Assembly: GCA_023898785.1 (NCBI GenBank)
Contig: CP060239.1
Coordinates: 1,178,001 to 1,242,000 of the forward strand
Reading direction: 5' to 3'
Length of the DNA: 64,000 bases
Origin: Rhodospirillales bacterium
Lineage (GTDB): Bacteria > Pseudomonadota > Alphaproteobacteria > Micavibrionales > Micavibrionaceae
Part shown: positions 37,939-46,828 of the stretch, one piece after another
How the letters are laid out: each line of letters starts with the position of its first letter
How positions within the stretch are numbered: position 1 is the first letter of the stretch
Made by a program: the position numbers and the translations under genes
The notes under the pieces: generated by a model
Database searches by the model: none
Told to the model about the DNA's origin: nothing
Seen by the model: only the letters and a program-made list of their open reading frames with translations

Positions 37939-38044
37939 GTTTTTACATCTGCCTGCTTGTTGCTGTAAGCGCATAGTTTATTACAATAAATACTCCAAAT
38001 ATGTCAATAATTATCGCGAAGCGGATTGACGCGGGAGCGCCGTC

Positions 38045-39223
38045 GTGGATACAACTATATTTATGAGCATTCAAAAGCCCTTGCATAAAAGACGACGCAC
38101 AACAGCCGTTCGAGCAGGCGTGGGGACGGACCCGGCCTATAGGTCGGTGATGCCGCCGCTTTATTTATCTTCCACCTTTCAGATTGACGGGCTCGACAAG
38201 CGCGGGGATTACGAATATTCGCGCACGCGCAACCCGACGCGCGATGAACTTGCCAACGCTTTGGCAGCCCTTGAAGGCGGTATTGGTTGTGCGGTTACAG
38301 CTTCGGGGATGGCGGCGTTGACGCTCTTGTTGCATTTGTTAGGGCCGGATGATCTGGTGCTGGCACCTTATGATATGTATGGGCGCTCTTATTGGCTTTT
38401 GCGCGCACTGGCGGAGAAAAAGCATTTCCGGCTGAAGTTTATCGATTGTTACGACGAAGGCGCCTTGACGCAAGCCTTTGACAAAAACCCGCGCATGGTG
38501 ATTTTAGAAACGCCCAGCAACCCGGTCATGCGGATTGCCGATATTGCAGATATTTCCAAACGAGCGAAGGCCTGCGGTGCACTCACAGTGTGTGATAACA
38601 CATTCCTGTCTCCTATTTTGCAAAATCCTTTAAAGCTCGGCGCGGATATCGTTTTTCATTCCACCACCAAGTTCCTGAACGGCCATAGCGATGTTGTGGG
38701 GGGCTGCGTGATCGTGAAAGATGATGAGCAATTTTTGGCCGATTTACATTTATGGAACAACTCGCTGGGCACCATCGGGGCGCCGTTTGATGCGTATATG
38801 ACGCTGCGCGGGATGCGAACGCTGGAGGTGCGGGTGCACCGGGGAGAAGAGAACGCCGCAGCGATTGCGCATTATCTGCAAGAGCATTCTAAAGTTTCCA
38901 AAGTCTTTTATCCCGGTTTGCCCGGCCATGAGGGCCATGAGATCGCAAAACGCCAACAGGAAGGTTTTGGGGCAATGCTGAGCTTTACGCTTGAAGGCGA
39001 TATGGACGGGTTTTTGTCAAAGCTTGAGATGTTTTCACTGGCGCAATCGCTGGGCGGGACGGAGAGCCTGATCAACCATCCAGCCAGCATGACGCATGTT
39101 TCTATGGGCGCTGAAGCGCGTGCAAAAGCTGGCGTTACCGATAATCTTCTGCGCCTGTCCGTGGGGATAGAGCATATTGATGATTTATTAAGTGATTTGG
39201 AAGCGGCGCTCAACGTTGCTTAA
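38045..39223 (+). CDS. metB: Cystathionine gamma-synthase
   Basis: This 392-aa PLP enzyme joins an activated homoserine ester with cysteine in methionine synthesis. The PLP lysine is Lys209 in STTKFLNGHSDVVGG, and YEYSRTRNPTRDELANALAA, DNTFLSPILQNPLKLGAD and GHEIAKRQQEGFGAMLSF follow E. coli MetB closely, which favours gamma-synthase over beta-lyase. I use the GTG at 38045, with GGGAG eight bases upstream; an ATG at 38063 lacks a ribosome-binding site. A type A repeat follows the stop. Confidence 0.88.
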   Translation: MDTTIFMSIQKPLHKRRRTTAVRAGVGTDPAYRSVMPPLYLSSTFQIDGLDKRGDYEYSRTRNPTRDELANALAALEGGIGCAVTASGMAALTLLLHLLGPDDLVLAPYDMYGRSYWLLRALAEKKHFRLKFIDCYDEGALTQAFDKNPRMVILETPSNPVMRIADIADISKRAKACGALTVCDNTFLSPILQNPLKLGADIVFHSTTKFLNGHSDVVGGCVIVKDDEQFLADLHLWNNSLGTIGAPFDAYMTLRGMRTLEVRVHRGEENAAAIAHYLQEHSKVSKVFYPGLPGHEGHEIAKRQQEGFGAMLSFTLEGDMDGFLSKLEMFSLAQSLGGTESLINHPASMTHVSMGAEARAKAGVTDNLLRLSVGIEHIDDLLSDLEAALNVA

Positions 39224-39230
39224 TTTTATC

Positions 39231-39298
39231 GTCATTGCGAGCGAAGCGAAGCAATCTAAGTGGATTGCCGCGTCGGACTAAGTCCTCCTCGCAATGAC
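39231..39298. repeat. Extragenic palindromic repeat, type A
   Basis: A compact copy runs from GTCATTGCGAGCGAAGCGAA to CCTCCTCGCAATGAC, between metB and the convergent 39309 gene, with inner GCAATCTA / TGGATTGC pairing. Confidence 0.8.
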
Positions 39299-39308
39299 GT
39301 TTGGTAAA

Positions 39309-40013
39309 TCATTGCCCTCTGCTGGCAGCTAAAGGTGATTCGTAATCCGGGCATTGGCCCTGCACAAACTGGTATTCGGCCAAATTATCTATAGCTTGCT
39401 GGGCTTCTGTGCGTTCGATTTCCATTTTCTTATATTCAAACTGAACAAGCTGAGCAACGGTGTTTTTCATTCTGTCCATGATGGTTTGCGCATTTTCCGC
39501 TGCAATGGGCCCGGCAATAAAACCGCGCTGCCGGAGCCCGTCAAAAACTTTTTTTCCGATCGTTTGCGCATATTTATTGACGATTTTGCGATCAGCATTA
39601 ACGTGTTTCATTTCATGTTCAAGCACGGCGCCATACATGCAGGAATCTTCTGAAACTTCCTTCGCAATTACAATTTTAGGCGTAATATCGAGCGTTATGG
39701 TGACTTTTTTATAATAGATGCAATAGGCGTTTGCCCTTGATGTGAGCTTGTAATCAAGCTCTACAGATGAGCGCATATTGATTTGCCCCTCCATAAAACC
39801 GTTCGTATGCGTAACGTTGTTGTAGCCATAAGGGTTAATCGTATCGATGCTTTGGCCTTGCAGCGATGCAGCGCTACGTGAGGTGTCTATTACTAATTCA
39901 GCGGTTTTGGGCACAACAGAGATATCAGCCGACGTCGTCATTTGGCAAATTTGCGGGCTGGATACCGCAAGAATTAAGGCCGTGCCTGCTGTTACAGGGT
40001 CAAAAGGAATCAT
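39309..40013 (-). CDS. Putative zincin-type metalloprotease, exported
   Basis: This 234-aa protein contains VLEHEMKHVNADRKIV, an HExxH-type zinc-binding motif with a following acidic/aspartate residue, as in small DUF922-like peptidases. The N-terminus (MIPFDPVTAGTALILAVSSP) is moderately hydrophobic and could be a signal peptide or anchor. The C-terminal part is helical with a glutamine-rich tail. Protease function is inferred from the motif only. It is transcribed convergently with metB. Confidence 0.6.
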   Translation of the reverse strand: MIPFDPVTAGTALILAVSSPQICQMTTSADISVVPKTAELVIDTSRSAASLQGQSIDTINPYGYNNVTHTNGFMEGQINMRSSVELDYKLTSRANAYCIYYKKVTITLDITPKIVIAKEVSEDSCMYGAVLEHEMKHVNADRKIVNKYAQTIGKKVFDGLRQRGFIAGPIAAENAQTIMDRMKNTVAQLVQFEYKKMEIERTEAQQAIDNLAEYQFVQGQCPDYESPLAASRGQ

Positions 40014-40097
40014 GCTGTCTGCTTGCTCTTGTTAAACTCTTCCGAATAGTATATCAGGAAAAAGGTTAATATTTGAAGAAATTCAGGAGGTTGCACC

Positions 40098-40376
40098 ATG
40101 GGCATGATCGCATATCTGGTCAGTCTGGCCTTTGACATTTATATTGGCATCATTGTTATTCAGGTCGTGGTGAGTTGGCTGATTATTTTTGACGTCATCA
40201 ATGCTGAAAACGCGCAGGCGCAAAACCTGGTTGCGCTTTTGAAACGTGCGACTGATCCAATTTACAAACCCTTACAGAAGTATATCCCGCCGATTGGCGG
40301 CATTGATGTCACTCCGATTGTGGTTATTTTGGGGCTATCACTGTTACAAAATATCGTTGTAGGGGTTTTGATATAA
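40098..40376 (+). CDS. YggT family membrane protein
   Basis: This 92-aa protein has two hydrophobic segments ([20 protein letters not shown] and a C-terminal [20 protein letters not shown]) around the conserved [20 protein letters not shown], the YggT signature. Family members are linked to cell division and membrane organisation or osmotic tolerance. AGGAGGT lies just before the ATG. The stop overlaps an in-frame ATG of the folD frame. Confidence 0.9.
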   Translation: MGMIAYLVSLAFDIYIGIIVIQVVVSWLIIFDVINAENAQAQNLVALLKRATDPIYKPLQKYIPPIGGIDVTPIVVILGLSLLQNIVVGVLI

Positions 40377-40402
40377 TGCTGGCAAAGAAAGAGGCACACG
40401 CC

Positions 40403-41251
40403 ATGAGCGAGACACAGAATATTGACGGCAAGGCGGTGGCCAAGACCCTGCGCGAGGAACTGGCAGATGAAGTCGCGGGGCTGAATATACAGCCCGGTTT
40501 GGCTGTGATTTTGGTCGGCGAGGACCCAGCCTCTCAGGTTTATGTACACAACAAAATTAAGGCTTGTGAGGCGTGCGGAATTAAAAGCTTTGAATCGCGG
40601 TTGCCTGCACAGGCCACAGAAGCGGAGATTATGGCCGAAATCGAAGCGTTTAATGATAATAAGGATGTGCACGGGATTTTACTGCAATTGCCGCTGCCTT
40701 ACCCGCTGAATGCCGATGTGTTGATCCAGCATATCAAGCCGGAAAAAGACGTGGACGGGCTGACATTCATTAATCAGGGCAAGTTGATTGCAGGCGATAA
40801 AAGCGGGTTGGTGCCGTGTACGCCGCAAGGCTCGATGATGCTCATCAAGAGTGTTGAGGAAGATTTGAGCGGCAAACATGCGGTGGTGATCGGGAGAAGC
40901 TTATTGTTTGGAAAGCCAATGGCGCAGTTGCTTTTGGCCGAAAACTGTACGGTAACAAGCGCGCATTCACGAACGCAAAATTTACCGGAGATTTGCCAGC
41001 AGGCCGATATTCTGGTGGCCGCCGTCGGGCGTCCTAAAATGGTTCAGGGTGCGTGGATTAAGCCGGGCGCGATTGTGATTGATGTGGGCATTAATCGCCA
41101 GGATGACGGGAAATTATGCGGTGATGTTGATTATGAACAGGCACGCGGCGTAGCGAGCGCAATTACGCCAGTGCCGGGCGGCGTCGGGCCGATGACGATT
41201 GCGTGCTTGCTGAAAAACACCGTCGAAGCCGCGAAAAAGGCTAAAAATTGA
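40403..41251 (+). CDS. folD: Bifunctional methylenetetrahydrofolate dehydrogenase/cyclohydrolase
   Basis: This 282-aa enzyme interconverts 5,10-methylene- and 10-formyl-tetrahydrofolate, feeding purine synthesis (purH at 10635 uses the product). Typical motifs are [16 protein letters not shown] with the catalytic lysine, [41 protein letters not shown] and [16 protein letters not shown]. The start at 40403 follows AAAGAGGCACACGCC; a nine-residue longer start at 40376 overlaps the yggT stop and remains possible. Confidence 0.95.
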   Translation: MSETQNIDGKAVAKTLREELADEVAGLNIQPGLAVILVGEDPASQVYVHNKIKACEACGIKSFESRLPAQATEAEIMAEIEAFNDNKDVHGILLQLPLPYPLNADVLIQHIKPEKDVDGLTFINQGKLIAGDKSGLVPCTPQGSMMLIKSVEEDLSGKHAVVIGRSLLFGKPMAQLLLAENCTVTSAHSRTQNLPEICQQADILVAAVGRPKMVQGAWIKPGAIVIDVGINRQDDGKLCGDVDYEQARGVASAITPVPGGVGPMTIACLLKNTVEAAKKAKN

Positions 41252-41344
41252 GGGCGCATAGCATCTTTCAATGATTTAGCCGAAATCTTTTTCTTGCTAT
41301 TTATGTGTTTCGCCCTGTATAAACATTGTTTTTATGTAAATGTT

Positions 41345-41350
41345 TATAAT
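41345..41350 (+). promoter_or_regulatory. TATAAT -10 box placed for a leaderless transcript
   Basis: A perfect TATAAT ends five bases before the ATG at 41356, and no ribosome-binding site is present. A start site six or seven bases downstream of the hexamer would coincide with the ATG. No clear -35 hexamer is seen. Confidence 0.35.
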
Positions 41351-41355
41351 GTGCC

Positions 41356-42219
41356 ATGGCTAGTAAAGCTTTTATTCGATCCATAACATCAATGAGTAAA
41401 AAAGCGCTTAGCGAGCGTCCACTTTCCCAGCGTTTTTCCGATATTGCTACTCTTGTCAGAGGTGTAAGGAACAATGTTCCGGAATTTTCAGAAGATTCCG
41501 GTTTTGCCGTTGACCCATGGGACAAGCATAAAAATGTACGCCCTCATGTAGAAGCGATGCTGCATATATCGGAAACAATCCGCCATTCTCAGACGTATCT
41601 GGATTTTTTGGAAAACAGCCGCGATCTTACTTTACGCTCGATTCAAGATGACCGTGGTCTTCTTGAAAGCATAGTGCATTATCCGGTTTCTTGTGAGAAT
41701 GATCAAAAAGCGGTTATTCAAGCCGTGAATTTATATCAGGCTGCTGCGTCCTGCGAAGCAAGCGATTTTGATTTTGGGGAGACGAATATTGTATTTTTTG
41801 AAGAAGCGAAGCGTTACTACAAACAATCCAATGCGATTCGTATCTTAAATGGCTCCTCTGCTTGTAATCTGAAAACCGGATCGAGAAAAATTAAGATTAA
41901 TACGCATGACGATGCCGGCTTTCGTAACCCTTTAAAGGCTTTGAGCATCGTTTTTCACGAAGGCGTCCATGACCAGATTTTTCAACTGGCTTTTGCCTGT
42001 TACACAAAGAAAGGCAATTTGGGGAATTTGGCTGGAGATGCCAAGCTTTATGCAACATTTAAGGAACAGGGTGCGACAATTCCTTTCGGTATACGCTTGG
42101 CTTATCTTGAACAATTTTATGAAATCGTCGCTCATGATCAGCAGGATAAATTCGCGCGCGATCTCAATAATCTTTTGAAATCAGCGGATAGTGGCTTTAC
42201 TTTGTCACATCCGCATTAA
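41356..42219 (+). CDS. 287-aa protein with HExxH zinc motif, unknown
   Basis: The protein contains ALSIVFHEGVHDQIFQLAFA, an HExxH helix typical of zincin metallopeptidases, and YEIVAHDQQDKFARDL downstream, whose glutamate, histidine or aspartate could be a third ligand. No signal peptide is apparent. The family is not recognised. It lacks a ribosome-binding site and a TATAAT box sits just upstream, so it may be translated from a leaderless mRNA. It overlaps the convergent gene at 42216 by four bases. Confidence 0.65.
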   Translation: MASKAFIRSITSMSKKALSERPLSQRFSDIATLVRGVRNNVPEFSEDSGFAVDPWDKHKNVRPHVEAMLHISETIRHSQTYLDFLENSRDLTLRSIQDDRGLLESIVHYPVSCENDQKAVIQAVNLYQAAASCEASDFDFGETNIVFFEEAKRYYKQSNAIRILNGSSACNLKTGSRKIKINTHDDAGFRNPLKALSIVFHEGVHDQIFQLAFACYTKKGNLGNLAGDAKLYATFKEQGATIPFGIRLAYLEQFYEIVAHDQQDKFARDLNNLLKSADSGFTLSHPH

Positions 42220-42983
42220 TAAACCATTCTCAGGAACGGGGTGTAGCCCTGGATTTGTTCAAGGGCATCGTTGCGCGCCTTAAGGTGGATGGCATATTGC
42301 TGTAGCTGCATGAAATTTTTGAATGTCATGTCCGGATCTTTGAACTCGTATGCGTCTACACCAATGCCATCAAGATATTCGAGGAGTTTACGGTTATTGC
42401 CCAGCCAGCTACTGGCCTCGACAAAGAAGGCCTGCGCTACACCGCGATGATACTTAAAAGAGCTACGAATGGAAGGGGAAGCCTTCGTCTCTTCGATTTC
42501 AGCCTCAATGGCACTGGCTTCTTTATCAATTTCTTTATGCCAATATCTAAGGATGATTTCTGCTGTTTTAATATTTTTGAGCTGCCCTTGAATGTTTTGA
42601 GACGAATTGAGCACGGCCTGTCCGCCGATATGGGCCATATAGCGCCGAATTTCATAGCCATAGAGGTCATATTCGGGAGGAATATCCACATAGATGCCGT
42701 GAATAAGGCGCTCAATACGCTCGCGCAACGTGCTTGGCGGTTCCTGCTTGATGAAGCGGACCTTGTCAAAAACCGGTTCAAGGGGTTGTTTATAAGGGAA
42801 TTTGAGCTGCTGGGGCATTCCCGGAACCCGCGGGGCCCTCATGGCTTCTTCGAGCGTTTGCGGCGTTGCCTTCTGGAATGATCTGTAAGCCGGACCATTT
42901 TGAGCGAAAACCTGCGATGCAGGTGTCATAGACCCCGATACCAATAAGCCCAGTGCTATCAATGCGTAGAGTAGATGTCTCAT
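42216..42983 (-). CDS. Secreted or periplasmic 255-aa protein, unknown
   Basis: The N-terminus MRHLLYALIALGLLVSGSMT, followed by PASQVFAQNG, is a convincing signal peptide with cleavage near AQ. The mature protein has a proline-rich stretch (RVPGMPQQLKFPYKQPLEPV) followed by long helices (RLIHGIYVDIPPEYDLYGYE onward). No family is recognised. The start at 42983 begins exactly at the signal peptide; the extra 12 residues from 43019 would disrupt it. It follows icd in the same direction with a 42-base gap. Confidence 0.75.
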   Translation of the reverse strand: MRHLLYALIALGLLVSGSMTPASQVFAQNGPAYRSFQKATPQTLEEAMRAPRVPGMPQQLKFPYKQPLEPVFDKVRFIKQEPPSTLRERIERLIHGIYVDIPPEYDLYGYEIRRYMAHIGGQAVLNSSQNIQGQLKNIKTAEIILRYWHKEIDKEASAIEAEIEETKASPSIRSSFKYHRGVAQAFFVEASSWLGNNRKLLEYLDGIGVDAYEFKDPDMTFKNFMQLQQYAIHLKARNDALEQIQGYTPFLRMVY

Positions 42984-43025
42984 GCATATATTGTACAGGT
43001 TTTTGACGGTGATCGCCAACAGCGC

Positions 43026-44468
43026 TTATTCCCCTTGGGCGACCGTGAAGCCGGGTTTGCCGTCGTAATTATGCAGCATGACCGATTTTGTGAAGTTGAG
43101 ATCGGCCTTGTTCATGCGATCCATCAGAGCGATGACCTGCGAAGTTTTTACGGTTTCGCCGTTGTCGGACATAAAGCGCAGGCGCCAGTTATCGGCGCAG
43201 AATGTTTCAGGCTGGCCGTCGGGCCAGACCTTGGTGCCGCGGTTGGAGATCATCTGGAGCTTAAGATTGTCATTGACGCAAGCATTGATAGCGGCGGCCA
43301 AGTCATCGGCGCTGCCATCCCAGTTGATGCCGATATCGACGCCAACGCGTTCTTTCGAAACTTCGACGGATGGTTTAAGCGGCGGCAATTTGAGTCCGCC
43401 GGCAACATCGGGGTAGGATTTGACAGGCAGAACTTCCGGCTCCTGTCCCAGACGCTCAATAACGGCCTTGGTGAAACCTTCGGTGCCAACCTGTTCTTTT
43501 GAAATACCTTTGCGGTAAATCTCGCCGGTATGAACACCATTTTCGATTGTGCGCAGCCAAGCGTTGTGGATTTTGGCTGCAACGGAGCCTTGGCCGATGT
43601 GAGTGAGCATCATGACGGAGCCGAGAATAAGCCCGGAGGGGTTGGCGATGCCCTGCCCGGCAATGTCAGGCGCAGAGCCGTGGACGGCTTCGAACATGCC
43701 GAAATCAAGACCGATATTGGACGAACCGCCAAGACCGACGGAGCCGGTGACTTCGGCGGCTACATCGGAAATAATATCGCCATACAGGTTCGTGGTAACG
43801 ATGACATCGAATAAATCCGGGCGGTTGGCGACTTTAGCTGTGCCGATGTCGATGATCATGTGTTCATTTTCAATATCCGGGTATTCGGCGGCAATTTCAT
43901 CAAAGACCTGATGAAACAGACCGTCCGAGATCTTCATGATATTGTCTTTGGACATGCAGGTAACTTTTTTGCGATTATTGGCGCGGGCATATTCAAAAGC
44001 GTAGCGCATAATGCGCTCTGTACCGGGACGGGAGATAACTTTGAGCGAAGCCATTACGTCACGCGACTGGCGGTATTCGATGCCGCCGTAAAGATCTTCT
44101 TCGTTTTCGCGGATAATCACCAGATCCATTTTCGGATGATTCGTGCGTACAAACGGGTGGTAAGATACGCAGGGGCGTACATTGGCGAAAAGCCCTAAGG
44201 ATTTGCGGACTGTCACATTGAGGGATTTAAAACCGCCGCCCTGGGGGGTGGTGATGGGGGCTTTGAGGAACACTTTTGTCCGACGCAGGGATTCCCATGA
44301 TTCTTCTGCGATACCGTTTTTTATTCCAGATTTATAGACCGCTTCACCAATTTCTATTTCTTCAATCTCAAGCTGCGCACCGGCAGCCTCAAGAATTTGC
44401 AAAGTCGCGTCCATGATTTCCGGACCGATTCCATCGCCGCGCGCTACTGTGATTGGTGTTTTGGTCAT
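43026..44468 (-). CDS. icd: NADP-type isocitrate dehydrogenase, long form
   Basis: This 480-aa enzyme oxidises isocitrate to 2-oxoglutarate. The N-terminal part has VARGDGIGPEIMDATLQI, SLNVTVRKSLGLFANVRPC (substrate loop) and the family segment DLVIIRENEEDLYGGIEYR; the metal-binding region NLYGDIISDVAAEVTGSVGL is intact. A C-terminal extension of about 130 residues (from roughly 345, KSYPDVAGGLKLPPL) is like that of the Rickettsia-type long IDH. Coenzyme preference is not provable here. Confidence 0.9.
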   Translation of the reverse strand: MTKTPITVARGDGIGPEIMDATLQILEAAGAQLEIEEIEIGEAVYKSGIKNGIAEESWESLRRTKVFLKAPITTPQGGGFKSLNVTVRKSLGLFANVRPCVSYHPFVRTNHPKMDLVIIRENEEDLYGGIEYRQSRDVMASLKVISRPGTERIMRYAFEYARANNRKKVTCMSKDNIMKISDGLFHQVFDEIAAEYPDIENEHMIIDIGTAKVANRPDLFDVIVTTNLYGDIISDVAAEVTGSVGLGGSSNIGLDFGMFEAVHGSAPDIAGQGIANPSGLILGSVMMLTHIGQGSVAAKIHNAWLRTIENGVHTGEIYRKGISKEQVGTEGFTKAVIERLGQEPEVLPVKSYPDVAGGLKLPPLKPSVEVSKERVGVDIGINWDGSADDLAAAINACVNDNLKLQMISNRGTKVWPDGQPETFCADNWRLRFMSDNGETVKTSQVIALMDRMNKADLNFTKSVMLHNYDGKPGFTVAQGE

Positions 44469-44697
44469 GATTGTTTTCCCCTTAAAGAACCTGAAAATTC
44501 GCCTGAGAATCGTAGCATCATAGCGGCATAAATCTAAGCGTTTTTATTTCTTTTCATACAGACACATTCGAGATTTTTCGGAAAAATCTGTTATTACGTT
44601 TAATTTTCTGTTGCATTGCAATGTTAAGAGGAGCATGTTCCGCGATAATTTTTAAATTCATTTGATATTAACGTCAAAAAAAGAAAGGCAAAATATC

Positions 44698-45210
44698 ATG
44701 CCCTGCAATGATGCAATGATTGAAGATGTCGTGACAGCCCGTCCAAACCAAACAGTTTCCGAGGTGCTCGAACTTTTTAGCAAATACAATATCCGAAGCG
44801 TTCCCATCGTTGATGAAAATCGGAGCGTTGTCGGCCTGTTCAGCTTTTCGCACCTGTTGTACAGCCTACTTCCCGTTCCGGCGACGCTCGGCGATCACAT
44901 GATGCGGCTCAAACACATGGATATTAGTCTCGATCACCTGCTGGGCGCTTCTCCCTGGGTTGCAAAACGGTTGAACATTATTTTGCCGAAAACGATGGAA
45001 GAAGTCATGTTAAAAAATCCCGTCTGCGTCCGGGTCGACTCACCGATACGCGAAGGCATTCGCCTGATGGTTAAATATGACAGCCCCCTGCCGGTTGTGG
45101 AGGACGAAAAAAACCGGAAACTGGTCGGCCTGATTTCCTCCCAATCCGTGCTTGGCGTTCTAACGGAAATCGCTTCACATCTGGAAAAAGGCAAAGAAGT
45201 GCACGAATAA
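44698..45210 (+). CDS. CBS-domain pair protein
   Basis: This 170-aa protein consists of two CBS motifs: MIEDVVTARPNQTVSEVLEL with SVPIVDENRSVVGLFSF, and TMEEVMLKNPVCVRVDSPIR with PLPVVEDEKNRKLVGLIS. Such Bateman modules bind adenosine nucleotides and regulate partner proteins. It lies 59 bases before a NhaD/ArsB-class transporter and is probably co-transcribed, so regulation of that transporter is a natural inference. AAAGAAAGG precedes the ATG. It and the next gene use G/C-ending codons more than flanking genes. Confidence 0.85.
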   Translation: MPCNDAMIEDVVTARPNQTVSEVLELFSKYNIRSVPIVDENRSVVGLFSFSHLLYSLLPVPATLGDHMMRLKHMDISLDHLLGASPWVAKRLNIILPKTMEEVMLKNPVCVRVDSPIREGIRLMVKYDSPLPVVEDEKNRKLVGLISSQSVLGVLTEIASHLEKGKEVHE

Positions 45211-45269
45211 ACTGCACTCAAAGTTTGGAAATCGTTTAATTCAAAACAAAAAAAGAAAGTCACAAGATA

Positions 45270-46679
45270 ATGCATGAATTAGTATTTGATACGCCGATGC
45301 TTATTTCTGCGATCATTCTGATCGTGACCTTTGCAGGCATTTTTACCGAAGGACTTCACCATATCCACCGCACAAAAATCGCGATGCTCGGCGCAGCGGC
45401 CATGGTGATCATCGGGCAGGTCTTCGGGTTTTATAACCCGGAAAAAGCCATTGAAGCCATCGACTGGAACGTGGTGTTCCTGCTCGGCGCGATGATGACC
45501 ATCGTCGCCATCATGATCCCGACGGGTGGGTTTCAGGCCATAGCCTACTGGATCGCGGATTTCAGCAAGGGGCGGCTGTTTTTGCTTCTGGCCCTGATGG
45601 GAACGGCCGTAACGGTCATTTCCCTGCTGCTGGACAACGTGACCACGGTGGTGATTTTCGGCCCGCTGATCGTCCTGATCTGCCAGGCGCTGAAGGTCAA
45701 CCCGATTCCCTATCTTCTGGCCGCCGCGCTTCTGTCCGATACGGGCGGCGTGGCCACGCTGGTCGGGGATCCGCCCAACCTAATGATCGGCTCGGCCGCG
45801 GATATCGACTTCAATACCTTCTTCATCCGTATGGGTGGGATCGTCTTCGCCGCATGGCTCGTGACCCTGTTCGGTCTGAAACTCCTTTTTCGCAAGACCT
45901 TGTCTGTAACGCCGGACAAACCGGAATTTGAATCCGAGGACATGATCACCGACAAGAAAACATGGTTTTCCTCCCTGGCCGTTTTAGGCGTGATGGTCGT
46001 GCTCTTTGTCATGCACGGCGCGCTGCACTGGGAAGCGTGGGTCGTGGCCTGCCTGGGGCTGACGGTTTTACTGGCTCTGACCTACAAAGCCAATCCGGAC
46101 AAATACCTGACGGAAGTCGAGCTTTCGCTGCTCATGTTCTTCGTTTCCCTGTTCGTAATCGTCGGCGGGGTTGAAGGCTCGCAGTTTCTGGAATGGATCG
46201 GTCAGTTCATCACCCCGATCGTACGTGAAGACATGCTGCTGGCCTGTCTGGTCCTGATGTGGGTCGCGGCAATCCTTTCGGCCATGATCGATAACATCCC
46301 GTTCACAGCAGCTATGATCCCGATCATCATGGGCATGGAGGCGCAAGGCATTCCAGTCACACCATTATGGTGGGCGTTGGCGATCGGCGTAGGTATGGGC
46401 GGTAACGGTTCTCACCTCGGCTCTACCGCAAACGTGTTCATCGTGACACTGAGCGAACGCCTAGCCCAACAGGAGAACAAGCCTTCTTTGCGCATAACGC
46501 CAGGCGTATGGTTTCGCAAAGGTACGCCGGTCATGCTGTTGACGCTGTGCGTTTGTTCGCTGGCGATGTGGCTCTTTTTCCCCTTTTTCGCTCATCCCCT
46601 GCCGACGGCGGAGATGCACGCGGCCAAGATGCATGAAAAAGCGGCTCACGCAATGGAAAAAACGGAGCATCACGGTTAG
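45270..46679 (+). CDS. NhaD/ArsB-class ion transporter (SLC13-like)
   Basis: This 469-aa protein has about eleven hydrophobic segments. Motifs VVFLLGAMMTIVAIMIPTGG, LLDNVTTVVIFGPLIVLICQ, LLSDTGGVATLVGDPPNLMI and GVGMGGNGSHLGSTANVFIV are those of the ion-transporter superfamily holding ArsB, NhaD and the P protein. Substrate (Na+/H+, anion or arsenite) cannot be fixed. GC content and codon choice appear higher than in the second transporter downstream, suggesting recent transfer of this operon. A terminator follows at 46715. Confidence 0.85.
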   Translation: MHELVFDTPMLISAIILIVTFAGIFTEGLHHIHRTKIAMLGAAAMVIIGQVFGFYNPEKAIEAIDWNVVFLLGAMMTIVAIMIPTGGFQAIAYWIADFSKGRLFLLLALMGTAVTVISLLLDNVTTVVIFGPLIVLICQALKVNPIPYLLAAALLSDTGGVATLVGDPPNLMIGSAADIDFNTFFIRMGGIVFAAWLVTLFGLKLLFRKTLSVTPDKPEFESEDMITDKKTWFSSLAVLGVMVVLFVMHGALHWEAWVVACLGLTVLLALTYKANPDKYLTEVELSLLMFFVSLFVIVGGVEGSQFLEWIGQFITPIVREDMLLACLVLMWVAAILSAMIDNIPFTAAMIPIIMGMEAQGIPVTPLWWALAIGVGMGGNGSHLGSTANVFIVTLSERLAQQENKPSLRITPGVWFRKGTPVMLLTLCVCSLAMWLFFPFFAHPLPTAEMHAAKMHEKAAHAMEKTEHHG

Positions 46680-46714
46680 ATTGCACGCATGATTGCGGTA
46701 TAAAGCTTTCTCTT

Positions 46715-46747
46715 AAAAAAGCCCGGCATTTCCCCGGGCTTTTTTTT
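46715..46747 (+). terminator. Rho-independent terminator
   Basis: AGCCCGG, seven bases, CCGGGCT followed by seven T, with AAAAAA on the left, closes the CBS/transporter operon and can act in both directions. Confidence 0.9.
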
Positions 46748-46828
46748 ATGATATAAGAAGCATCAAATGCGAATAGCCAGTTACACTGGCGTGATCTTTA
46801 CCGCTTGATACTTTTGGGGAACCCACAC

